Shown: one piece after another, positions 31,460-36,636 of the stretch | Layout: each line of letters starts with the position of its first letter | How positions within the stretch are numbered: position 1 is the stretch's first letter | DNA from: Cytophagaceae bacterium | Lineage (GTDB): Bacteria > Bacteroidota > Bacteroidia > Cytophagales > Cytophagaceae | Assembly (NCBI GenBank): GCA_029237685.1 | Contig: JAQZBV010000024.1 | Span: 1-36,636, forward strand | Reading direction: 5' to 3' | DNA length: 36,636 bases | Made by a program: the position numbers and the translations under genes | The notes under the pieces: model-generated | Told to the model about the DNA's origin: nothing | What the model saw: only the letters and a program-made list of their open reading frames with translations | The model's database searches: none

Positions 31460-32044
31460 TTAGCTTTTGATGTCTTTATCAATAGACTCCAATTTTTCCA
31501 AGTGCGCTTTCAAAGAAGGCAATGTTTTGTTTGCCCATTCTTTTTCTATGCCATGGATTTTGTCGCTGTTCAAAGCGTCTTCCAAATCAGAAATGGCTTT
31601 CTTGTGTTTGTCGATCAATTTGTTGACCACTTTTTTGTCGAATTTATCCGCGTCTTTTTCAGCTAGGTCTTCTACTTTATCTTCTGCTTTGTCACTAGGA
31701 CCAGAAGCTACAGAGATACCTTCGGTTTCAGCGACTGCTTTCAACTCAGCCAAAATCGATTCGTGGTCTTTTTTGATTTCTGCCACTTCTTTTTTCACAT
31801 CTGCACGCAACGCTTTTTGTTCCGCTAATTTTGAAATTTCGATGACAGCATAGCTGCATTCTACAGCTTTAGCCACAAAGTCAGCGTTCTTTTCGCTTTC
31901 GTTGGTTTCAAATTTTCTGTCGTTTTCTGCTTCAGCAACTTCTGCTGAATCTTGGTTTTCTTTTTTCTCTTCGCAAGATTGAATAGTCAAAGAGCAGGCA
32001 ATAGCGATCATAGATGCGCTCAGGAAGGATACTAGATTTTTCAT
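31460..32044 (-). CDS. DUF4142 family lipoprotein
   Basis: This 194-residue protein has a lipoprotein signal with the likely lipid cysteine at residue 24 in TIQSCEEKKENQ (C17 is an alternative). The acidic/lysine stretch right after the cysteine fits surface or outer-membrane lipoproteins of Bacteroidota. The rest is a helical DUF4142 domain (about residues 50-190) with FVAKAVECSYAVIEISKLAEQKA and a charged loop VEDLAEKDADKFDK. DUF4142 is a ferritin-like helical bundle of unknown function. It follows the DUF2383 gene on the same strand after 112 bases. Confidence 0.85.
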   Translation of the reverse strand: MKNLVSFLSASMIAIACSLTIQSCEEKKENQDSAEVAEAENDRKFETNESEKNADFVAKAVECSYAVIEISKLAEQKALRADVKKEVAEIKKDHESILAELKAVAETEGISVASGPSDKAEDKVEDLAEKDADKFDKKVVNKLIDKHKKAISDLEDALNSDKIHGIEKEWANKTLPSLKAHLEKLESIDKDIKS

Positions 32045-32156
32045 AGATTAAAATGATAGGGTTGAATAAATAAAATAAAAGAGGGAAGAAATGCTGCACC
32101 AGCGAGAGGTTGCCGGCACAGCATTATATGTAGAGTTGTATTGGTACGAACTAAAA

Positions 32157-32624
32157 TTATTTTGTTACTTTAACAGAGTCTCTGTATTCTCTTACTGCAT
32201 CGTGTTCTTTTTTCAAAGAAGCTTTTTGATCTCTGATCAGTTCAAGCACTTCAGAAGAAACTTCTTCACTGTCTTCGATGGCAGTTTTATAAGAACGCTG
32301 TGCGGCATCTTCGCCGTATTCGCAAGCATTCAAGATCGATAACAAGTCATTCCCTGTAAACGTAGCTTTCACATCCATCCAAGCGTGGTAGATTTTACCT
32401 GCCGCTGTGCTGTCGTGTGCCGGCTCTCCGCCATTTTTCAATACTAATTCTGTCAATTCAGAAATGTGTCTTTTGCTGCTTAGAATAAAAGACTGGAACA
32501 CTACACGCAAGTCGTTGTCTTCGTCTTTCAATTCTTCTGTTGCTTTAGTATAACCGACTACACGGTCGTTGTTGATACGGATCAGGTCGTTCAGGACTTC
32601 GATATTATTTTCTTTAGTAGCCAT
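32157..32624 (-). CDS. DUF2383 (PA2169-type) four-helix-bundle protein
   Basis: This 155-residue protein begins MATKENNIEVLNDLIRINNDRVVGY and carries RVVFQSFILSSKRHISELTELV, HAWMDVKATFTGNDLLSILNACEYGEDAAQRSY and DQKASLKKEHDAVREYRD, the expected pattern of DUF2383 ferritin-like proteins. Its acids and histidines could bind metal, but this family often lacks a full ferroxidase site. It and the DUF4142 lipoprotein have similar helical-bundle folds and sit on one strand, which suggests a joint role, perhaps in stress; this is inference. Confidence 0.87.
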   Translation of the reverse strand: MATKENNIEVLNDLIRINNDRVVGYTKATEELKDEDNDLRVVFQSFILSSKRHISELTELVLKNGGEPAHDSTAAGKIYHAWMDVKATFTGNDLLSILNACEYGEDAAQRSYKTAIEDSEEVSSEVLELIRDQKASLKKEHDAVREYRDSVKVTK

Positions 32625-32796
32625 AGTGGTAGTATTTTAGAGTTTGAAAATTCATTGTTCGGATAAGCATGATTACAGAATCGTACCATTCCAGAAAAAA
32701 TGCTAACTGCTTGAAAAACAAGTATTGTTGATTTTGCCACTATTTTGTTCGCGTGCATTTTTTTCCCAACTTAGGGTAGCAGACACAACATTCTAT

Positions 32797-33360
32797 ATGT
32801 CAGAAACCACAGTTCTCCGCATCCTAGCCATTTCCGGCAGTCTTCGTAGCCACTCTGTTAATCGAATGATCTTAAAAGTCATGTCTAACATGGTACCGCA
32901 GCTTACTGGTTTTATATTTTATGAAGGATTAGAAGACTTGCCGCCATTTAATCCCGACAAGCCGCAAGATGTGGCCCCCGTGCTTCATTTCCGTAAACTG
33001 CTGCAAGACGCTGATGCCGTCATTATCTGCACCCCGGAATATGCTTTTGGCATACCCGGTGTTTTAAAAAATGCCTTCGACTGGGTGGTGTCTACCGGTG
33101 AATTCAATGAAAAACCCGTGGCGGTCATCAGTGCTTCTCCTTTAGCATCCGGCGGAGAAAAGGCATTGGAATCTTTGCTGCATACGCTAACCGCATTGGG
33201 CACCATTAAAGACGAGCATTCTGCATTAATCATTCCTGCTGTCAAGAAAAAAATAAATGAAACCGGAGAAATTACCGATGCGGATACTTTTAAGCAACTG
33301 CAATTGTTGTTGGACTATCTATTGCTAGCCACACAACAAAAAATGGATGAGAAAGTATAG
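32797..33360 (+). CDS. NADPH-dependent FMN reductase
   Basis: This 187-residue flavodoxin-fold protein has the FMN phosphate loop ISGSLRSHSVNRMIL (about residues 12-26), FNPDKP and the pattern TPEYAFGIPGVLKNAFDWVV (about 80-99), typical of NAD(P)H-dependent FMN reductases such as azo- and quinone reductases. The ATG at 32797 is chosen because it lies a few residues before the first strand. A Crp/Fnr gene starts on the very next base after its stop, so the two are translationally linked. Confidence 0.92.
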   Translation: MSETTVLRILAISGSLRSHSVNRMILKVMSNMVPQLTGFIFYEGLEDLPPFNPDKPQDVAPVLHFRKLLQDADAVIICTPEYAFGIPGVLKNAFDWVVSTGEFNEKPVAVISASPLASGGEKALESLLHTLTALGTIKDEHSALIIPAVKKKINETGEITDADTFKQLQLLLDYLLLATQQKMDEKV

Positions 33361-33945
33361 ATGTCCGAAGACCTTCTTGCATTAGAAAAATTAGTGAAGG
33401 CCATTTCTCCATTGACCGAGGAAGAATGGCAGGACTTCGCCAGCCTATGGAAACCACACGCTGCCAAGCGAAAAGAAATCATCACAGCAGCAGGTGAAGC
33501 GGAAGCTCATTTATATTTCGTAACAGAAGGCGTGCAACGCGTTTATTATTTCGATGAACAGGAACGCGAAGCTACGCTCGTATTTACTTACGCGCCTTCT
33601 TTTGGTGGAGTATTGGATGCTTTGACGTTGAAACAACCTTCCCGCTATTATTACGAAACGCTCACTCCTTCCGCTTTCCTCAAAGCTTCTTACGCCGATT
33701 TGGAAGCTCTTATGCTCCGCAGACCCGCCATCGAACGCATGGTGCGGCAAGGCCTTAGTCAAAGTCTTTCCGGTGTACTCGAGCGACTCGTCGAATTGCA
33801 ATGTTATACTTCGGAAGAACGTTTCAAAAAATTATTACAACGCAGTCCCCATATTTTGCAATTGGTGCCGCATAAATATTTAGCCAATTACCTCGGTATT
33901 GATCCGACTAATTTTAGTAAGCTGATGAATAGGGTTAGGATTTAG
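33361..33945 (+). CDS. Crp/Fnr family transcriptional regulator
   Basis: This 194-residue protein has a cyclic-nucleotide-binding-like domain (about residues 25-115, AAGEAEAHLYFVTEGVQRVYYFDEQ) and a C-terminal helix-turn-helix (about 160-190, HKYLANYLGIDPTNFSKLMN). It abuts the FMN reductase gene with no spacer. The stop codon TAG at 33943-33945 lies inside the first unit of a TTAGTTG repeat, so the protein's end coincides with the repeat. The signal it senses is unknown; the flavin enzyme next door suggests redox or xenobiotic sensing, which is inference. Confidence 0.9.
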   Translation: MSEDLLALEKLVKAISPLTEEEWQDFASLWKPHAAKRKEIITAAGEAEAHLYFVTEGVQRVYYFDEQEREATLVFTYAPSFGGVLDALTLKQPSRYYYETLTPSAFLKASYADLEALMLRRPAIERMVRQGLSQSLSGVLERLVELQCYTSEERFKKLLQRSPHILQLVPHKYLANYLGIDPTNFSKLMNRVRI

Positions 33946-33969
33946 TTGTTAGTTGTTAGTTGTTAGTTG
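33942..33969 (+). repeat. TTAGTTG heptanucleotide repeat, four units
   Basis: Four perfect units. The first contains the stop codon of the Crp/Fnr gene at 33943-33945, as at 25595-25622. Confidence 0.9.
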
Positions 33970-34258
33970 TTTTAATAATTGTTTTAATAATTGTTTTTTT
34001 GGTTTTATACAAGCTTTTTTGGGTGTCAGGTCTTTCGACCTGACACTGCCGGACCCTAGTAATAATGTTTCGTTTTCATACAAGCAGTGTCAGGTCGAAA
34101 GACCTGACACCCAAATCAGACCTGACACAAAAAATATGGTGCGCCCCCAAAGAAACAAAAGATGAAGTACGAGCGCGAGTATGGAATAGATCCGATTAAT
34201 TTTTCAGTATTCGTGAACTTTCCTTCATGCAACACCGTTGCACTATAAAAACCACCAC
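33946..34258. other. Gene-free stretch with three repeat types
   Basis: After the heptanucleotide repeat comes a tandem 12-mer (GTTTTAATAATT twice, 33969-33992), then a family A REPIN-like element at 34020-34113 and an extra half-motif GACCTGACAC at 34119-34128. The last 130 bases show no gene and no clear promoter motif. Confidence 0.5.
34020..34113. repeat. REPIN-like element, family A, copy 2
   Basis: 94-base element with perfect 30-base terminal inverted repeats (34020-34049 and 34084-34113), each arm holding a CAGGTC/GACCTG mini-hairpin. Three differences from copy 1 at 29985-30078. Both copies have the same orientation. Confidence 0.88.
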
Positions 34259-35161
34259 ATGAAAGACAAAATTTTTGACGCCATTATTGTTGGCGGAAGT
34301 TATGCGGGATTGTCCGCAGCCATGGCCTTAGGGCGTTCCATGAGGGATGTATTAATTATAGACAGCGGCAAGCCTTGTAACCGGCAGACGCCTCATGCGC
34401 ACAATTTCATCACACACGACGGGGAAACACCTGCGGCTATTGCCGCGAAAGCAAAACAACAGGTGCTTGCTTATCCTACTGTAAAACTTCAAGAAGATTT
34501 TGTCACGGCTATTCACAAGTCGTCAGAGCATTTCAGTCTTCTTACAAAATCGGGCACTGCTTACCAGGCCAAGAAAGTTTTGCTCGCTACAGGTGTAAAG
34601 GATCTGATGCCCAACATCAAAGGTTTTGCCGACTGTTGGGGTATCTCTGTCTTGCACTGCCCTTATTGCCACGGCTACGAAGTGAGAGAAACCAACCTGG
34701 GTGTTTTAGGCAATGGAGATCTGGCTTTTGAAATGAGCAAACTCATTCAGCACTGGAGCAAGGATTTGACCTTGTTTACAAACGGAGCATCCACACTGAC
34801 TGTCACACAACGTGAAGCCCTTGAAAACAAAGGCATCCGTGTGATTGAAAAAGAAATCGCAGAGCTTGTGCACAAGCAAGGTTATCTGCAGCAGCTGATC
34901 TTTCAGGATGGTTCTTCTGAAAGTCTTACGGCTCTGTTTGCGAAAATTCCTTTCGAGCACTACTCAGAAACTATTCCTTCGGATTGCAAGCTTACGGAAA
35001 TGGGTTACATACAAGTGGATCCCATGCAAAAAACCAGTCTGCCCGGCTTGTATGCAGCGGGTGATTGTACGTATCCTTTCCGGACACTGACGATGGCTGT
35101 TTCTTCCGGCACGATGGCCGGCGCGGCGATGAATAAGGAATTGATTGACGAATCGTTTTAA
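34259..35161 (+). CDS. NAD(P)/FAD-dependent oxidoreductase, thioredoxin reductase-like
   Basis: This 300-residue flavoprotein has an FAD-binding Rossmann motif IIVGGSYAGLSAAMALGRS at the start, a redox-type pair C134/C137 in LHCPYCHGYEV, an NAD(P)-type segment LGVLGNGDLAFEMSKLI, and a C-terminal FAD motif LPGLYAAGDC. This is the layout of low-molecular-weight thioredoxin reductases and related small-molecule disulfide reductases. No thioredoxin gene is adjacent, so the disulfide partner is unknown. I chose the ATG at 34259 over an upstream TTG because it starts just before the FAD motif. Confidence 0.92.
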   Translation: MKDKIFDAIIVGGSYAGLSAAMALGRSMRDVLIIDSGKPCNRQTPHAHNFITHDGETPAAIAAKAKQQVLAYPTVKLQEDFVTAIHKSSEHFSLLTKSGTAYQAKKVLLATGVKDLMPNIKGFADCWGISVLHCPYCHGYEVRETNLGVLGNGDLAFEMSKLIQHWSKDLTLFTNGASTLTVTQREALENKGIRVIEKEIAELVHKQGYLQQLIFQDGSSESLTALFAKIPFEHYSETIPSDCKLTEMGYIQVDPMQKTSLPGLYAAGDCTYPFRTLTMAVSSGTMAGAAMNKELIDESF

Positions 35162-35247
35162 TTCTGCTTATAATCTTGGTAAATACCAAGATTCATGAAG
35201 GGCAGGCATTGCAATTTTGTTTCATAACTCATATACTTAAATGTCTT

Positions 35248-35811
35248 ATGGAACCGATCGATAAAAATACCCTACTGGAACAACTCGAAGAAAAAACAGA
35301 GGCGCATGTACAAGAAGTCATTGCTTTGTTTCAAAACCTTCCTGCTGAAGTCTTGCTTCGCCCTTCTGCTACAGGGGGCTGGAGCATGGCGCAGTGCCTG
35401 GAACATTTAAACAGTTACGGACATTATTATTTGCCGCGCATTTCAAAAGGAATAGAACACTACAGCGGTGCTCCAAATGAAAACTTTAAAAGCAGTTGGT
35501 TGGGTGCTTATTTCATTCGCATCATGGATCCTAAAACAAGCAAAAGTAAATACAAAGCCTTTAAGGATCATCAGCCTTCACCGTCCTTGGACGCGCATGC
35601 TGTGGTGGCAGAGTTTATCCGGCAACAGGAAACATTATTGCTGCAACTCCGTCGGGCAAAAACAGTGGACCTGAATAAAATCCGTATTCCCATTTCGATC
35701 ATGAAATGGCTGCGCTTAAAATTGGGGGATGTGTTTCAATTCATCATTGCACATAATGAAAGGCATTTGCAGCAAGCGAAAAAGAATAGAGAACAGAAAG
35801 CTGAAAACTGA
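35248..35811 (+). CDS. DinB family protein
   Basis: This 187-residue protein is a DinB-like four-helix protein: LRPSATGGWSMAQCLEHLNSYGHYYLPRI includes the first likely metal histidine, and FQFIIAHNERHLQQAKK near the end has the HxxxH-type pair. It is a DinB_2-like relative and only distantly similar to the DinB gene at 30227. The last residues (EQKAEN) are encoded by a heptanucleotide repeat, and the stop codon is inside it. The ATG at 35248 is preferred over upstream in-frame starts that lack DinB similarity. Confidence 0.87.
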   Translation: MEPIDKNTLLEQLEEKTEAHVQEVIALFQNLPAEVLLRPSATGGWSMAQCLEHLNSYGHYYLPRISKGIEHYSGAPNENFKSSWLGAYFIRIMDPKTSKSKYKAFKDHQPSPSLDAHAVVAEFIRQQETLLLQLRRAKTVDLNKIRIPISIMKWLRLKLGDVFQFIIAHNERHLQQAKKNREQKAEN

Positions 35812-35857
35812 GAACAGAAAACGGATTCAGTTTTCTGTTCTCAGTTTTATGTTTTCA
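35789..35857. repeat. Heptanucleotide repeat arranged as a hairpin, bidirectional terminator
   Basis: Units of GAGAACA, GAAAGCT, GAAAACT and GAAAACG type on the left and GTTTTCT, GTTCTCA, GTTTTAT on the right, all seven bases except one six-base unit in the loop. Arms 35804-35822 and 35830-35848 are perfectly complementary over 19 bases. It covers the DinB stop codon (35809-35811) and touches the stop of the minus-strand PhnB-like gene. Confidence 0.75.
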
Positions 35858-36352
35858 TCCTTTATAGGCTTTCTGCAAAGTCGCGATATCCAGTTTCTTC
35901 ATCTTCAGCATGGCGGCCATTACACGGTCTGCTTTTTCCTGATCGGGATCAGCGATCATTTCATCCAGTAAGACTGGAACAACCTGCCAGGATAAGCCAT
36001 ACTTGTCTTTCAGCCAACCGCATTCCTGTGCTTTCTGATCTCCTCCAGCTTTCAATTTCTCCCAGTAATAATCTACCTCTTCTTGCGTGTCGCAACTGAT
36101 AATGAAAGAGACAGCTTCACTGAATTTAAATACAGGTCCGCCATTCAATGCCATGAAGGGATGACCATTGAGGGTGAACTCTACACACATCACAGAATTT
36201 GCCGGTCTTTTGTGGATTTCCTGACCAACGTTCCCATAACGGGTAATTCTTCCTATGCTGGAGTTTTTAAAGATGGAAGTATAATACTTGGCGGCTTCTT
36301 CCGCTTCGCTATCAAACCAAAGGTTGGAGGTAATTTTTTGTACAGTTGCCAT
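35855..36352 (-). CDS. PhnB-like VOC protein (3-demethylubiquinone methyltransferase-like fold)
   Basis: This 165-residue protein has the PF06983-type VOC fold: TSNLWFDSEAEEAAKYYTSIFKNSSIGRITRYG at the start, CVEFTLNGHPFMALNGGPVFKFSEAVSF, then CDTQEEVDYYWEKLKAGGDQKAQECGWLKDKYGLSWQVVP, the standard PhnB-like ending. Despite the historic family name, no methyltransferase motif is seen. The ATG at 36352 is chosen over an upstream one because it opens the first strand. A consensus promoter element lies 37 bases upstream. Confidence 0.9.
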   Translation of the reverse strand: MATVQKITSNLWFDSEAEEAAKYYTSIFKNSSIGRITRYGNVGQEIHKRPANSVMCVEFTLNGHPFMALNGGPVFKFSEAVSFIISCDTQEEVDYYWEKLKAGGDQKAQECGWLKDKYGLSWQVVPVLLDEMIADPDQEKADRVMAAMLKMKKLDIATLQKAYKG

Positions 36353-36388
36353 AGTCTTATTTTTTTGATTGAAGATAGGAATGTCATA

Positions 36389-36396
36389 CAAAAATA
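36389..36396 (-). promoter_or_regulatory. Bacteroidota -7 promoter element for the PhnB-like gene
   Basis: On the minus strand the sequence reads TATTTTTG, a full match to TAnnTTTG, 37 bases before the ATG. No clear TTG was seen at the usual upstream distance. Confidence 0.45.
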
Positions 36397-36468
36397 TTGC
36401 CGCATCAGATTCTTCGGGCATTTAATTACGACTATCTCAGGGGGGTAATGCAACAATTGAAGGCTCTT

Positions 36469-36494
36469 GTCCCGCTGGGACGCAACGTATTTAT
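36469..36494 (+). repeat. GTCCCGCTGGGAC direct repeat, copy 1
   Basis: GTCCC/GGGAC mini-hairpin with loop GCT, followed by GCAACGTATTTAT. The same 26 bases recur at 36611-36636, where the window ends. Confidence 0.7.
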
Positions 36495-36511
36495 TGGCTT
36501 CCTGCTATTCC

Positions 36512-36540
36512 TATTTTCTGTTTTCTGTTTTCTGTTTTCA
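36512..36540 (+). repeat. GTTTTCT heptanucleotide repeat
   Basis: Three tandem units GTTTTCT, GTTTTCT, GTTTTCA preceded by a related TATTTTCT. Same unit as in the hairpins at 12947-13015 and 35789-35857, but here without the complementary arm. Confidence 0.7.
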
Positions 36541-36550
36541 ATCCATCCGG

Positions 36551-36575
36551 CCCCTAAATCCCCTAAAGGGGACTT
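36551..36575 (+). repeat. CCCCTAAAT-family short palindromic repeat
   Basis: CCCCTAAATCCCCTAAAGGG then GACTT; the fullest match to the family consensus. It lies between the two GTCCCGCTGGGAC copies. Confidence 0.65.
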
Positions 36576-36610
36576 GCGGTTATAATTGTTTTCGGGGCTA
36601 GAGACATGGC

Positions 36611-36636
36611 GTCCCGCTGGGACGCAACGTATTTAT
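36611..36636 (+). repeat. GTCCCGCTGGGAC direct repeat, copy 2 (cut by window end)
   Basis: 26 bases identical to 36469-36494; continuation lies outside the window. Confidence 0.7.

Noticed and set aside
25639-36352. A single xenobiotic-resistance operon made of VOC, DinB, GyrI-like and reductase genes
   Set aside because: Genes lie on both strands, with terminators and repeat blocks between them; the families are common and the clustering is probably incidental.

Overview
The window looks like chromosomal DNA of a member of the Bacteroidota, most likely close to Chitinophagaceae or Sphingobacteriales. The signs are a secreted glycoside hydrolase with a C-terminal type IX secretion sorting domain, TPR/LytS kinases paired with LytTR regulators, families common in this phylum (DUF418, DUF4142, DUF2383/PA2169, DUF6157, DinB, GyrI-like, pirin, Cdd1-type HhH), promoter-like TAnnTTTG elements, and few obvious Shine-Dalgarno sites. 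The lineage is inferred from gene content only. No tRNA, rRNA, prophage, insertion sequence or CRISPR array was seen.

Layout. 34-5046: two sensor kinases, a large GAF/PAS hybrid kinase with its own receiver and Hpt domains, and a six-helix membrane kinase. 5190-7321: an HhH protein, a Crp/Fnr regulator and a pirin. 7391-8760: a tandem pair of paralogous membrane proteins. 8865-12942: a membrane-anchored VWA protein divergent from a TPR-LytS kinase and LytTR regulator pair. 13153-15480: a lipase and a DUF418 membrane protein. 15767-18049 (minus): a GH128-like multidomain glycosidase. 18705-20480 (minus): an AraC regulator and an exported double-VOC protein, embedded in repeats. 20920-23244 (minus): a class A penicillin-binding protein. 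23675-25598: a PAS kinase and its response regulator. 25639-36352: small soluble proteins of detoxification, ligand-binding or redox type (quinone oxidoreductase, DUF6157, two VOC-fold proteins, acyl-CoA dehydrogenase, WYL regulator, two DinB proteins, GyrI-like, DUF4142, DUF2383, FMN reductase with Crp/Fnr, and a thioredoxin-reductase-like flavoprotein).

The genes themselves are ordinary accessory and housekeeping genes. The unusual part is between them. Three sequence-unrelated tandem repeats (TTAGTTG, GAAAACT/GTTTTCT and GCGGAGA types) all have a 7-nt unit, and most loci sit at or immediately after a stop codon; in two cases the repeat supplies the stop codon. One of these families is built as inverted heptad arms that form long hairpins. 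Alongside are at least three families of roughly 95-105 bp hairpin-spacer-hairpin elements that resemble REPINs, two of them present twice, plus shorter palindromic families. No mobilising RAYT-type transposase is in the window. A second notable site is a pair of 15-bp dyads exactly 21 bp apart in the VWA/LytS divergent promoter region, a candidate operator. I did not find a convincing new protein-based system.
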